Made by a program: the position numbers and the translations under genes. Below are positions 35,185-48,800 of a stretch of 64,000 bases of DNA, piece by piece; the stretch's first letter is position 1; the number at the start of each line of letters is the position of its first letter. The stretch spans positions 2,522,832 to 2,586,831 of the forward strand of contig JAXIVH010000012.1 of the NCBI GenBank assembly GCA_036785325.1, read 5' to 3'. The notes under the pieces were generated by a model. The model saw only the letters and a list, made by a program, of their open reading frames with translations, was not told where the DNA came from and made no database searches. Source of the stretch: Urophycis tenuis. Lineage: Eukaryota > Chordata > Actinopteri > Gadiformes > Phycidae.

Positions 35185-38100
35185 CTAGGGGAGGGAACTT
35201 CCTGTCCGGTCGAACTTCTTCCCCTTGGAGAGCGCGGCCACCTGCTTCATCAGCTCCCTGTTCTTGGACTGGAGACAGAGCAGGGAGTCAGCATCCTCTA
35301 GCACACTGTTGGTACTCAACCCCAGTTAACTCAACCACCACGCAGAGCAGGGAGTCAGCATCCTCCAGCACACTGTTGGTACTCAACCCCAGTTAACTCA
35401 ACCACCACGCAGAGCAGGGAGTCAGCATCCTCCAGCACACTGTTGGTACTCAACCCCAGTTAACTCAACCACCACGCAGAGCAGGGAGTCAGCATCCTCC
35501 AGCACACTGTTGGTACTCAACCCCAGTTAACTCAACCACCACTCAGAGGTGTGCTGAGTCACCACACTGGCCGGAGGTAAAGCATTTTTCACGTTCATCT
35601 CTGGGAGTATGAAGACGGGGTTTTCAAATGTCTTGACCCTTACAGCCTCCCAGTCAAACACAGGACGCCATGTTGGACCACTCTCAGTCTGCCCACCTGC
35701 TGCTGCTCCATCGACTCCTTGTGGGCCTTGTCCATGTTGTTCATCTTGACCCGCATGTTGGATTCCTGGTACTGGAAGTCAGCTTTGATCTCCGTCAGCT
35801 GAGAGGAAACAAGTCAGAGGTCAGAGGTCGGCTGACACGGAGGACTATCTAAACTCAAGCAGCTTTTAGACTCTTTTAGAAGAGTCCAAAAGACAGTTTA
35901 GATGTCTTTTGTAGCCCAGGTCCCTACTAGCAGGCAGGGCTGAATACACCGTCTCAAGCTCCAAATATTCCATAAAGTAAAACATGACAAGGGGTTGTCT
36001 TTCTGCTGAGAAAAGGCCTGGTCAGACCAAACCCCAGGGCCCCAGCCCTAACACTAACCCCTGGGCCCTAACACTAACCCCTGGGCCTTAACACTAACCC
36101 CTGAGCCCTAACCCTAACCCCTGGGCCCTAACACTAACCCCTGAGCCCTAACACTAACCCCTGGGCCCTAACACTAACCCCTGGGCCCTAACACTAACCC
36201 CTGAGCCCTAACCCCTGGGCCCTAACACTAACCCCTGAGCCCTAACACTAACCCCTGGGCCCTAACACTAACCCCTGAGCCCTAACACTAACCCCTGGGC
36301 CCTAACACTAACCCCTGGGCCCTAACACTAACCCCTGGGCCCTAACACTAACCCCTGGGCCCTAACACTAACCCCTGAGCCCTAACCCCTGGGCCCTAAC
36401 ACTAACCCCTGAGCCCTAACACTAACCCCTGGGCCCTAACACCAACCCCTGAGCCCTAACACTAACCCCTGAGCCCTAACACTAACCCCTGGGCCCTAAC
36501 ACTAACCCCTGGGCCCTAACACTAACCCCTGGGCCCTAACACTAACCCCTGAGCCCTAACACTAACCCCTGGGCCCTAACACTAACCCCTGGGCCCTAAC
36601 ACTAACCCCTGAGCCCTAACACTAACCCCTGAGCCCTAACACTAACCCCTGGGCCCTAACACTAACCCCTGGGCCCTAACACTAACCCCTGAGCCCTAAC
36701 ACTAACCCCTGGGCCCTAACACTAACCACTGGGCCCTAACACTAACCCCTGGGCCCTAACACTAACCCCTGGGCCCTAACACTAACCCCTGGGCCCTAAC
36801 CCTAACCCCTGAGCCCTAACACTAACCCCTGGGCCCTAACACTAACCCCTGGGCCCTAACACTAACCCCTGGGCCCTAACTCTAACCCCTGGGCCCTAAC
36901 ACTAACCCCTGGGCCCTAACACTAACCCCTGGGCCCTAACCCTAACCCCTGAGCCCTAACTCTAACCCCTGGGCCCTAACACTAACCCCTGGGCCCTAAC
37001 ACTAACCCCTGGGCCCTAACACTAACCCCTGAGCCCTAACCCCTGGGCCCTAACACTAACCCCTGAGCCCTAACACTAACCCCTGGGCCCTAACACTAAC
37101 CCCTGAGCCCTAACACTAACCCCTGAGCCCTAACACTAACCACTGGGCCCTAACACTAACCCCTGAGCCCTAACACTAACCCCTGGGCCCTAACACTAAC
37201 CCCTGGGCCCTAACACTAACCCCTGAGCCCTAACACTAACCCCTGAGCCCTAACACTAACCCCTGGGCCCTAACACTAACCCCTGGGCCCTAACACTAAC
37301 CCCTGGGCCCTAACACTAACCCCTGGGCCCTAACACTAACCCCTGGGCCCTAACACTAACCCCTGGGCCCTAACCCCTGGGCCCTAACACTAACCCCTGA
37401 GCCCTAACACTAACCCCTGGGCCCTAACACTAACCCCTGGGCCCTAACACTAACCCCTGGGCCCTAACACTAACCCCTGAGCCCTAACACTAACCCCTGG
37501 GCCCTAACACTAACCCCTGGGCCCTAACACTAACCCCTGGGCCCTAACACTAACCCCTGAGCCCTAACACTAACCCCTGGGCCCTAACACTAACCCCTGG
37601 GCCCTAACACTAACCCCTGGGCCCTAACACTAACCCCTGGGCCCTAACACTAACCCCTGGGACCTAACACTAACCCCTGGGCCCTAACCCTAACCCCTGG
37701 GCCCTAACACTAACCCCTGGGCCCTAACACTAACCCCTGGGCCCTAACACTAACCCCTGGGCCCTAACACTAACCCCTGAGCCCTAACACTAACCCCTGG
37801 GCCCTAACACTAACCCCTGGGCCCTAACACTAACCCCTGGGCCCTAACACTAACCCCTGGGCCCTAACACTAACCCCTGGGCCCTAACACTAACCCCTGG
37901 GCCCTAACACTAACCCCTGGGCCCTAACACTAACCCCTGGGCCCTAACACTAACCCCTGGGCCCTAACACTAACCCCTGGGCCCTAACACTAACCCCTGG
38001 GCCCTAACACTAACCCCTGGGCCCTAACACTAACCCCTGGGCCCTAACACTAACCCCTGGGCCCTAACACTAACCCCTGGGCACTAACACTAACCCCTGG

Positions 38101-41100
38101 GCCCTAACCCGTCAGACATGCTGAGGTGTTTCCACAGTGGGTGGGCACCTTGCGGTCTTTCTCCAGGATGGTCTGGTCCCTCTGTTGCAGCATGCGCTTC
38201 AGCGACATCACCTCCTCCTTCAGCTGGCTGATGAGGATGAAGTTGTCTGTTCCACCAGAGTCCATGGACTGAGTGATGGAGCTGCTGGGTAGGCAGAGAG
38301 TACTGGTTAGCTACTGGATAAGGAGAAAGTACTGGTGAGTTATTGGTCAACTACTTAGCTACTGGTTAGGGAGAAGGTAGTGGTTAACACACAGACCAGA
38401 GAGGGGGAACTAAGAGTAGGAGCAGAGGGGAGGTGGAATGTTAGTAAATGAAGTAACACCTTGCTACCAAACGTTTTGGACGGGCTTCTCGATGTATGAA
38501 TCAGTTTGTGTATCTGATGTTACTGTGGAAACACAGACGTCCTCGTACCTGTCTCCATTGGATGGCTTCAGCTCCAGTTTTGGTTTCTTCTTGGGCGTCT
38601 CCTTCTGGATGGAAGACGACTTATGGCTGCAGAGAGAAGGGGACAGACAGAACATGAGCAGGAAAATGAGGTGGAACCCAGGATCCAGCAAGGACGGAAC
38701 AGAGGAGCAGTGAAGAGGAACAGGATGACAGCCTGGTCTCACCTCTGCTTCCATAGTCCTGGCTCCTGCTCAGGACTCAGACTCCCACTCAGTCTGTAAA
38801 CAACAACAACAACAACGTCAATAACACAACAAGATCCCCACCATCGAAAAAAGATACAGAGTAAACTGGACTAACTAACCCTAACCCTACAGGTAACCTG
38901 GACTAACTAACCCTAACCCTACAGGTAAACTGGACTAACTAACCCTAACCCTAACCCTACGGGTATACTGGACTAACTAACCCTAACCCTAGGGGTAAAC
39001 TGGACTAACTAACCCTAACCCTAGGGGTAAACTGGACTAACTAACCCTAACCCTACGGGTAAACTGGACTAACTAACCCTAACCCTACAGGTAACCTGGA
39101 CTAACTAACCCTAACCCTACGGGTAAACTGGACTAACTAACCCTAACCCTAGGGGTAAACTGGACTAACTAACCCTAACCCTAGGGGTAAACTGGACTAA
39201 CTAACCCTAACCCTACGGGTAAACTGGACTAACTAACCCTAACCCTACAGGTAACCTGGACTAACTAACCCTAACCCTACGGGTAAACTGGACTAACTAA
39301 CCCTAACCCTAGGGGTAAACTGGACTAACTAACCCTAACCTTAGGGGTAAACTGGACTAACTAACCCTAACCCTACGGGTAAACTGGACTAACTAACCCT
39401 AACCCTACGGGTAAACTGGACTAACTAACCCTAACCCTAGGGGTAAACTGGACTAACTAACCCTAACCTTAGGGGTAAACTGGACTAACTAACCCTAACC
39501 CTACGGGTAAACTGGACTAACTAACCCTAACCCTAGGGGTAAACTGGACTAACTAACCCTACGGGTAAACTGGACTAACTAACCCTAACCCTACGGGTAA
39601 ACTGGACTAAGTAACCCTAACCCTACGGCTAAACTGGACTAACTAACCCTAACCCTACGGGTAAACTGGACTAACTAACCCTAACCCTAACCCTACAGGT
39701 AAACTGGACTAACTAACCCTAACCCTAACCCTACGGGTAAACTGGACTAACTAACCCTAACCCTACGGGTAAACTGGACTAGTAAAACTAGTCTGGAGGC
39801 TCCCTGCTGTGAAACCTGCTGCCGAGCAGGAGCTTCCCATGGCCCGGTGACCCAGTGACCCAGTGAGTCGGTGGCCCAGCGAGTCAGTGGCCCGGTGACC
39901 CAGTGGTCCAGTGAGCCGGTGGCCCAGTGACCCAGTGAGTCGGTGGCCCAGCGAGTCAGTGGCCCGGTGACCCAGTGGTCCAGTGAGCCGGTGGCCCAGT
40001 GAGTCGGTGGCCCAGTGAGTCGGTGGCCCAGTGAGTCGGTGGCCCAGTGAGTCGGTGGCCCAGTGACCCAGTGAGTCGGGGGCCCAGTGAGTCGGTGGCC
40101 CAGTGAGTCGGTGACCCGGTGACCCAGTGAGTCGGTGGCCCAGTGAGTCGGTGGCCCAGTGAGCCAGTGAGTCGGTGGCCCAGTGAGCCAGTGAGTCGGT
40201 GGCCCAGCGAGCCAGTGAGTCGGTGGCCCAGCGAGTCGGTGGCCCAGTGAGTCGGTGGCCCAGTGAGTCGGTGGCCCAGTGAGTCGGTGGCCCAGCGAGT
40301 CAGTGGCCCGGTGACCCAGTGGTCCAGTGAGCCGGTGGCCCAGTGAGTCGGTGGCCCAGTGAGTCGGTGGCCCAGTGGCCCAGTGAGTCGGTGGCCCAGC
40401 GAGTCGGTGGCCCAGTGGCCCAGTGAGTCGGTGGCCCAGTGAGTCGGTGGCCCAGTGAATCGGTGGCCCAGTGAGTCGGTGGCCCAGTGAGTCGGTGGCC
40501 CAGTGACCCAGTGAGTCGGTGACCCGGTGACCCAGTGAGCCGGTGGCCCAGTGAGTCGGTGGCCCAGTGAGCCGGTGGCCCAGTGAGCCGGTGGCCCAGT
40601 GGTCCAGTGAGGCGGTGAGCCGGTGGCCCAGTGAGTCGGTGGCCCAGTGACCCAGTGGTCCAGTGAGGCGGTGAGCCGGTGGCCCATTGAGTTGGTGAGC
40701 CGGTGGCCCAGTGAGCTGGTGGCCCAGTGATCCAGTGGCCCAGTGAGCCAGTGAGCCAGTGAGCCAGTGAGCCGGTGGCCTAGTGAGCCAGTGAGCCGGT
40801 CCAGTGGCCTGGTGGCCCAGTGACCTACTTGTGGTGGGAGCTGCTGTGGCGGTTGTGCTGGTGGTGCTGGTGGTGGTGGGGTCTGGAGTGCTGGTCCTTG
40901 TCCCCGAGGGAGGAGGAGGAGTTGGAGGAGCCGAAGCCCTTCCTCTGCTCCTTGGTCTTCTGCAGCACGCGGCGGTACGACAGAGTACACAGCCAGCAGA
41001 GCAGCTTCCCGTCCACCTGCATGGTGCACAGGTTACATGCATGTTACACACGGGTTACACACACGTTACACATGGGCTACACGCAGGTTACATGCATGTT

Positions 41101-43514
41101 ACACACGGGTTACACACTCGTTACACATGGGCTACACGCAGGTTACATGCATGTTACACACGGGTTACACACACGTTACACATGGGCTACACGCAGGTTA
41201 CATGCATGTTACACACGGGTTACACACTCGTTACACATGGGCTACACGCAGGTTACATGCATGTTACACACGGGTTACACATGGGCTACACGCAGGTTAC
41301 ATGCATGTTACACACACGTTACACATGGGCTACACGCAGGTTACATGCATGTTACACATGGGCTACACGCAGGTTACACATGGGCTACACGCGCTACACA
41401 TGGGCTACACACAGGTTACATGCATGTTACACACGGGTTACACACACGTTACACATGGGCTACACGCAGGTTACATGCATGTTACACACACGTTACACAT
41501 GGGCTACACGCAGGTTACATGCATGTTACACACGGGTTACACACACATTACACATGGGCTACACGCAGGTTACATGCATGTTACACACGGGTTACACATG
41601 GGCTACACGCAGGTTACATGCATGTTACACACGGGTTACACACACGTTACACATGGGCTACACGCAGGTTACATGCATGTTACACACGGGTTACACACAC
41701 GTTACACATGGGCTACACGCAGGTTACATGCATGTTACACACGGGTTACACACACGTTACACATGGGCTACACGCAGGTTACATGCATGTTACACACGGG
41801 TTACACACTCGTTACACATGGGCTACACGCAGGTTACATGAATGTTACACACGGGTTACACACACGTTACACATGGGCTACACGCAGGTTACATGAATGT
41901 TACACACGGGTTACACACTCGTTACACATGGGCTACACGCAGGTTACATGAATGTTACACACGGGTTACACACACGTTACACATGGGCTACACGCAGGTT
42001 ACATGCATGTTACACACGGGTTACACACACGTTACACATGGGCTACACGCAGGTTACATGCATGTTACACATGGGCTACACCGCTACACACAGGTTATAC
42101 ACACGCAACACACACGGTCAGCAGACTAGTTGACAGCTGAGCGGACAGCAGGGGAGCAGCTACAACAGCAGACACCTGCTGGAGCCAGAGTCAGACACAG
42201 TGTGTGTGAGTGTGGTAGGACTGCACCTTTCTCCGGCCCTCCTCCTTCCTGTCGAAGGCACACTGCTGCTTGCACTGCTCACAGGGCTGAGGAGGCCCGT
42301 ACTTCTTCTCTGAGTTGGTGCAGCGCTGACACTTGGTCCCGATGAAGGCAGCGATGATGTTACAGTACTGACAGGGCTTGGGCTGTAGGGGGGCGACCGG
42401 GTCAGGACAGAACACAGACACCGGTGTTGCAGCATTACAGAGAATACATCGGAACAACGCAGGTCAAAGCATTACAACATACTCAGTATTAATAATGGAC
42501 TCATAGTTTATAAAAATAGCTTAATAATACCACAATCAGAAGGGACAACCAAGAATATTGAGTTGCTCACCGTCCCAAACTGCTTCACATTCTGGGCGCA
42601 CTTCTTGCAGATTGTGTTGGTTTTACTGTGAAGACAAAGGTGAGGAGCGTGAGAGAGAGCAGCCCGTACAACAGATGTGGGGTGCAGCCCGTACAACAGA
42701 TGTGGGGTGCAGCCCGTACAACAGATGTGGGGTGCTGGGGCAGGCCTCACCTCTCCTGCTGGAACTCTGAGCGGCAGAAGGTACACTTGACCATAGGGTG
42801 AGCAATACGGCACTCCTGAGGAAACAAACGTCAGTCAGATACACCCCAGACTAACAGGGACTCGCTCCAGTATCACCCTGTCAGAGTCAGATACACCCCA
42901 GACTAACAGGGACTCGCTCCAGTATCACCCTGTCAGAGTCAGATACACCCCAGACTAACAGGGACTCGCTCCAGTATCACCCTGTCAGAGTCAGATACAA
43001 AAAATAAACCCAGAGAGGAGCATTGTGAAATGATGTCGCCTGCCTTTTGAGTCATTTCCTGCTCTTCTAAAATGTAATTTTAAAGTAAAAAGGGAAGGAA
43101 TGGGACACTGTCTGGTGGAGAGAGCGAGAGAGAGAGAGATACATGTCATGGACGTTGTATGAGCACGACTCAGAAAGGACCCCTGGAAAACACGCCAGCC
43201 TACGGGGGGGTTAAGAGTTAAGAGTTGATACAGATGATGTCTCCACACATAACGACACATGTTCAGAGCGCTCCATCGCACCTCACTAACTCGTTCTGAC
43301 GAGTGGAGGCAGTGCTCGGACCAAGCCCTCAACACGCTGCTCCTGTACACCAGGGTTAAGTCTCAGTCTCAGGGCTCCTGTTGTCACCAGCTGAGAGGAG
43401 CCCCTGGGACCCCCCCGGACCACCCACCTTGCAGAGCTGCTGGCCCTGAGACAGCTCCTCGAAGGGGTACCGCTGGGTGCACTTGGTGCAGGCGTACAGG
43501 GCCGAGGTGGCCAT
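35185..43514 (-). CDS. fam76b: FAM76B protein, 10 coding exons
   Basis: Exons 5' to 3': 43428-43514, 42751-42815, 42571-42625, 42227-42382, 40829-41016, 38743-38793, 38549-38626, 38149-38284, 35697-35798, 35185-35268 (stop TAG 35187-35185); 1002 nt, 333 aa, near the 339 aa recalled for human FAM76B. FAM76B is reported as a nuclear-speckle protein that interacts with hnRNPA2B1. The N-terminus is rich in CxxC pairs (ALYACTKCTQRYPFEELSQG, ECRIAHPMVKCTFCRSEFQQ, KPCQYCNIIAAFIGTKCQRC) and may bind zinc. Exon 5 carries a His-rich stretch (HHHQHHQHNRHSSSHHK), shorter than the mammalian one. Exons 8-9 encode a coiled coil (QLKEEVMSLKRMLQQRDQTI). The C-terminus KGKKFDRTGSSLP matches the family end. FAM76A lacks this His-rich part. 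Confidence 0.95.
35281..35545 (+). repeat. fam76b: Four-copy tandem repeat in fam76b intron 9
   Basis: Units of about 67 bp around GCAGAGCAGGGAGTCAGCAT, beginning six bases upstream of the exon 10 acceptor polypyrimidine end. No exon in 35546-35696. Confidence 0.92.
36030..38110 (+). repeat. fam76b: 2-kb CCCTAA-rich minisatellite, fam76b intron 8
   Basis: About 100 units of CCCTAACACTAACCCCTGGG or ..GAG by length. It resembles degenerate telomere repeats. In the transcript it is G-rich (GGGTTAGTGTTAGGG). Confidence 0.96.
38870..39785 (+). repeat. fam76b: 32-bp telomere-like minisatellite, fam76b intron 5
   Basis: Units of GTAAACTGGACTAACTAACC plus CTAACCCTACGG, containing two CCCTAA hexamers each. 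Confidence 0.95.
39838..40823 (+). repeat. fam76b: GC-rich 15-23 bp minisatellite, fam76b intron 5
   Basis: Units of CAGTGAGTCGGTGGCC with variants. It begins about five bases after the exon 5 donor. Minus-strand ORFs of 357 and 434 codons (GHWATDSLGHRLTGPP repeats) partly run into exon 5 but are intronic. Confidence 0.95.
41030..42112 (+). repeat. fam76b: Minisatellite, up to 55-bp unit, fam76b intron 4
   Basis: Units of CATGTTACACACGGGTTACA, CACACGTTACACATGGGCTA and CACGCAGGTTACATG, some shortened. All three plus-strand frames are open, giving spurious ORFs over 300 codons. Confidence 0.95.
42655..42738 (+). repeat. fam76b: Three-copy 25-bp repeat, fam76b intron 2
   Basis: Copies of GCAGCCCGTACAACAGATGT GGGGT near the exon 2 donor. 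Confidence 0.88.
42830..42998 (+). repeat. fam76b: Three-copy 58-bp repeat, fam76b intron 1
   Basis: Copies starting GTCAGATACACCCCAGACTA just upstream of the exon 2 acceptor. 43000-43427 contains no exon. Confidence 0.9.
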
Positions 43515-43700
43515 GCTCCGTCCGGACCGGGCCGGGTCACCGGGACGCGGTGCTGGGCGCTCTGCCTCCAGGCGGCTAGCAGTAGCAGCTAACCGTAGCG
43601 TGCTAGCTCGTTAGCAGGAGGTAGAAGTAGCCTGGATTAGCTTTAGCAGGCTGGGAGCAGAACAATACACCGACAAGAGCAGGCTCCCGAGCAGAAGGGC
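43515..43700 (-). promoter_or_regulatory. fam76b: fam76b 5' flank / probable promoter
   Basis: GC- and CpG-rich sequence directly upstream of the ATG, followed by GCTAGC/GTTAGC-type motifs common in fish. Promoter status is inferred from position. Confidence 0.4.
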
Positions 43701-44430
43701 TGGTGACCAGAGGATATCGATCACCATCGGTCAGGGAGGAGGCTTCTGGCTCGCCGTCGAGCAGATCTTTTCACGAGTTTCCGGTGTTTTTGTCCAGAGA
43801 AATGTATTTTCCTGTTTTCCTTCTCTCTTTTTTGTATCGCCGATGTCGTCATGTCACCGGATGTCGCCAACCGGATGTTGGCATCGACTGCGGACGAAAA
43901 GACAGCCAATCAGGACACGGCATCCGAGCGCGGTGCCATGTTTTGAATGGCTCAGCCAATCACAGATGGGAGAGTTTGGAGACGCACCTCAGGGTGCAAC
44001 TTGTTCAAAACAATTCCTCAGTAATTATAAAACAGGCAGGGTGGGCCTATTAATAACTCAGTGACGTAAGACGCTCCAAAACGCATGGCCCTTCTATTAA
44101 TCTAAACATCACAGCTTGGGGTTCTCCTGAGGTCTCCACGTCTCTTGGCTTCATGTGAGGACAGAGGGCAGCAAAACAAAAGCTGATCATGCAGATGTTC
44201 TTTTCCCCACAGACCTCAAGTCCCAAACGTGGATATGTAAACATCACAGTGAAGACCATAAGACACCAGAATGGACACGTGAGTGAGTGCTATCAGGATC
44301 TTCAGGTTTCCACACAACAAATGTCGGCCTACTAAAAGCAAAGCATAAAAAGACAGTGCTCCAAAGCAGCCGCCTGGTGTGAGCTGGACAAGGAGGCAGA
44401 AGAAGAGACTGGCAGAGGTCACGAGGCCAC
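43701..44430. other. Spacer between fam76b and mtmr2
   Basis: No exon or repeat was recognised. In human, CEP57 lies between FAM76B and MTMR2; nothing resembling it is visible here. Confidence 0.5.
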
Positions 44431-44436
44431 TTTATT
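44431..44436 (-). terminator. mtmr2: Possible mtmr2 polyadenylation signal
   Basis: AATAAA on the minus strand about 1.2 kb after the stop at 45663. The intervening 44437-45662 would be 3' UTR; it holds a (CA)n tract at 45301-45328 and no coding sequence. Confidence 0.4.
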
Positions 44437-45662
44437 ATGGGCTGGATCACAACATCTGCTTGGTGGTAAGGAACCCACAACACCTCTGTGTTTGAAAGGC
44501 ACTAGATCTCATCTCCAGAAGACGACACGTCCTGAAACCGAGTTGAGAAACTAAGTGGGATGTTTGGAGGTCCCAGCCCAGACCTGGCCAGCGGGACCTG
44601 GAGACCACCTGACTCGACCACCTGACCCGACCAAAGGGCGTGGCTTGCTGTGTCCAATTAACATCACCTGAGGTGAATTACACATTTGAAAAAAAGGCAC
44701 GGATGTTTTTCTCACATTAGTTATGGCGAACAACCTCTTAAAACATTATTGGTCTTATTGAATCATCCTATACTCATTCAAAAAACACATGGCATACTCC
44801 ATGTAAAAACAGAAACTGTTTTATCTGTTAACGGTTCCTGCTTCAGAATAAAGTTTTACTAAGTGTTACAATGTGTTACCATTGAAAAGTTAAAGGGTGT
44901 TAGGAATCATCAAGAGGAATATCATTCTAATATATATACATAAATAAAACGCCTCAGACAGATCGTTTTCGGTCACACTACTTTGAGTTGAACCATGTTC
45001 CTTGTCTATGTTTCTTGACTGGAGGAAGTTTGGTTCCAGATGTCAGAACCCGATAGTGTGGTTCTCGCGAAGCGATAGTGTGGTTCTCGCGAAGCGGACT
45101 TCAGATGAGCAGCGATGCAGACAGAGAGCTTACGTAACCTAAAGAGCTTATAATAAGGCATACTCTTCAGTAATAACTTACTTTAATAACCACTAGTGTT
45201 TCAACCACTCTGGCATCTGGTTGGCTGATATGATGGAGTGTTTCAAGTGGACAAGGTCTCAGGATGGGGGCTCAGGGGGACTAGGTGTTAAATACATGTT
45301 GCACACACACACACACACACACACACACTCTTTGGTGCAGGGTGGTAGATGGTGTGGAATCTGTTGTGTAGAAGGTAGGGCCTGTAGGAGGTAGGGCCTG
45401 TAGAAGGTAGGGCCTGGAGAAGTTTGGGTTGTGTTGAAGCAGGTATAACATTGTTTACAGTGGGGTCTTCTAAAAGGATGTTGAGAAGGTAGTGTTTCCT
45501 AGAGGGTAGGATATAGTAGGCCATAGGGTCTTCTAGAAGTAGGATCTTGTGGTAGGTAGTGTTTCCTAGAGGGTAGGTTATAGTCGGCAGTAGGGTCTTG
45601 TGGTAAATATGATACTGAAGAATGTAGGCTAGTAGGCAGGTCTTTGTAGGAGGCTGTTGGGG

Positions 45663-45824
45663 TCAAACGAAGGTCTGCACAGGGGTGATGGAGCGTGTCG
45701 GGGACCCCGCCCTCTCAGAGGAGGAGGCCGAGCGGTTAGTGACCTCCCTCTGGAGCTCCTCCACCCTCCTCTGGAGCTCCGCCCGCCGGGCCAGAAGCTC
45801 CTTGTAGCGCTGGTGCACGGGCTC

Positions 45825-45857
<33 letters not shown>

Positions 45858-48800
45858 AGAGGCCTGTGTCACATGCTCTACACCAGATAAGTTTGTGCAG
45901 TGAAATAAACAATACATTGTCACTACCACTGAGCAGCATCAAGATCTCCATCTATATTTTGTCTCTAAACATGTAGGCATGCGTACACTATACACAAGGT
46001 ATCATTAAGATATCACATGTCTACAAACATACATATCATATTCTGTAGAACATGTACATTAAATACAGTCCCACTCTGGCCCGTGGACATTCACTCAGAC
46101 CACTGCTCAAGGTAGACACCACCACAGCACCACCCACCTGAGGCCTCATGCGGGGGTTCCAGCGGACGTAGTACCCCACCCAGAGCTGGAGGTGGCGCAG
46201 GCTGACCACAGGGAACAGGACGTGGTTGGGGTAGTCGACATACAGAGGGTTACTGAAGTCCTCCAACTGGCTGTTGATGAAGGACCACAGGGACATGCTC
46301 CTCTTGGAGAGCTCCTGGAGAACAAGAGGTGAGGAACCACAACAAGATGTTAGGAACCACAACAAGAGGTGAGGAACCACAACAAGATGTGAGGAACCAC
46401 AACAAGAGGTGAAGAACCACAACAAGATGTGAGGAACCACAACAAGATGTTAGGAACCACATGTAGGGGAAACTAAGTGGTGTGTTCTGGCTGGTTCAAA
46501 GGGAACACTGATGGCCGGTTGTTGCTTCAGCACTTTACTGTTCACTCTGGACCAGAGGAGGAGGAGCAGGAGGAGGAGCAGGAAGAGGAGCAAGAGGAGG
46601 AAGAAGAGGAGGAGCTGGTGGGGATTCAGGTTGAAGTGAGGAAGAGGAGGAGAAGCAGGAGAAGGACCATCTTCAGACTGACATTTTGAGACCAGAATCA
46701 GAACTATAGCTACAAGCACCGGGGGATATTCAACACAGAAACCATTTGGCTTTACTTAAGTCCTCCACTGCTCCCATGTCAGCCCAGGAGAACAAGGAGC
46801 ATCTCACCTCCTTCACTCTCTGCTGCTCGCTGTTACACAAGAATGTCCCAAAAAGGCAGCTGTACAGGTGATCCAAGATGGTGACCAGGAAGTACTCGTT
46901 GAATTCAAATGCTGCTGGGAACTGGAAACAAACACACGTTACTATCACACACACCTTTCCTCAAAACTCATTCAACACACACACGTTACTGTCACACTCA
47001 TTCAGTTTGTCAGTCATGTTCAGGATGTCATTCTGCATGGTTACAGAGTTGGCCAGTAGATCACACCTGGTGATAGTCAGGTGTGTTTAGAAAGCAGGTA
47101 GACAATTGTTTGTCCTTTCTTCAGAGTGACCTCTTGAAATCTCTCAACTAAGTGACAGCATCCACGTCCTTCAGTGGAAGACTGTGGGTGGGAGAGAGAT
47201 GTCCTCCAGACCACACCTGCAGGCAGGTCTGTTCTTATGAACAGTCGAGCTGTGGGCCTACCTGGCGGGTCATTTGCCAGACACAGTCCATGAACTGGAC
47301 GAAGACCGGCGAGCGGTCTGCGTCTGTGTGGTTCTTGTCCCCGTGGCCGATCCTCTGGAACAGGAAACAGGAAGTGGTTTAGAGGGAGTTTGGTTTGTGT
47401 TTTTGTGAGCAGACAGCCGCGTGAAACCAGAGACAGGAGGAGGTGCCCCAGAAGGAGAGTACCAGGTCGGGGCTAGACAGTACAGAGACAGGAGGAGGTG
47501 CCCCAGAAGGAGAGTACCAGGTCGGGGCTAGACAGTACAGAGACAGGAGGAGGTGCCCCAGAAGGAGAGTACCAGGTCGGGGCTAGACAGTACAGAGACA
47601 GGAGGAGGTGCCCCAGAAGGAGAGTACCAGGTCGGGGCTAGACAGTACAGAGACAGGAGGAGTACCATCTGGAAGCGGTGTCCGAAGCTCAGCCACTCCT
47701 TCTCCAGCAGGACCTGGAAGCCACGGGTGGTGCGGTAGAAGCTGTCCAGCATGAGCATGGAGAGGGAGGTGAGCTGGGTGGTGCGGTCCCACCCGTCACT
47801 GCAGTGCACCACCACCGAGGTCTTCCCTGACTCCACCTTGTCTGCTATCCTCAGAGCTCCTGCTAGGATCAGCTGCATGCACACATGACATCATCATGAT
47901 GACATCGTTACATCTGAATCTTCAACATCTTCCCGTCTGCCCTGCCCACCTTGATGTGCTCCAGCCAATGGGTGGACTCCAGGTTGGACAGCCAATGGGG
48001 CTCCTCTATGTTGGGGTACACCACCTCCTTCAGCTTGCGGAGCGACTCCCTCATCACGTGGATGTTGTGGATGTCCAGGAAGACCAGCTCAGCGTTCTGG
48101 TAGGCGTCCTCACTCTCGTAGCCCCCGCCCTTCATCTGAACAGGACCCTCCCGTCAGTCAATGTGATATACCCTAATATACAATATCATATATGTATGCT
48201 GTGCTATATCATGATATGTATAATAAATATCATGATATGTAACACAACATAATATAGCACTGCATAGTGGTACACGCCCTTTATCTCATAGCCCCCAACC
48301 TGCCTAGCAACCTTGTCAGCAGCTAGCCTTGAAACACGCTACCATGTCAGCAGCTAGCTTAGCATCGCGCTACCTTGTCAGCAGCTAGCCTAGAATCATG
48401 CTCCCATGTCAGCAGCTAGCCTAGCATCACGCTACCATGTCAGCAGCTAGCCTAGCATCGTGCTAACTTGTCAGCAGCTAGCCTAGAATCATGCTCCCAT
48501 GTCAGCAGCTAGCCTAGCATCACGCTACCATGTCAGCAGCTAGCCTAGCATCGCGCTACCTTGTCAGCAGCTAGCCTAGAATCGTACTCCAAAGTCAGCA
48601 GCTAGCCTAGCAGCTACCATGTCAGCAGCTAGCCTAGCATCACGCTATCTTGTCAGCAGCTAGCCTAGCATCATGCTACCATGTCAGCAGCAAGCCAAGC
48701 ATCGCGCTGCCTTGTCAGCAGCTAGCCTAGCATCGTGCTACCATGTCAGCAGCTAGCCTAGCATCACGTTACCATGTCAGCAGCTAGCCTAGCATCGCGC

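Noticed and set aside
36030..38110. True telomere or chromosome end
   Set aside because: Units are 20 bp degenerate repeats inside an intron of a continuous gene, not pure TTAGGG, and genes lie on both sides.
39747..42140. ORFs of 300-430 codons on both strands
   Set aside because: All are readings of minisatellites in fam76b introns 4 and 5. The minus-strand ones share only exon 5 with the real protein.
44216..44483. Small minus-strand ORFs with hydrophobic sequence
   Set aside because: No resemblance to a known family, no splice or repeat support, and they lie near the presumed mtmr2 3' end.
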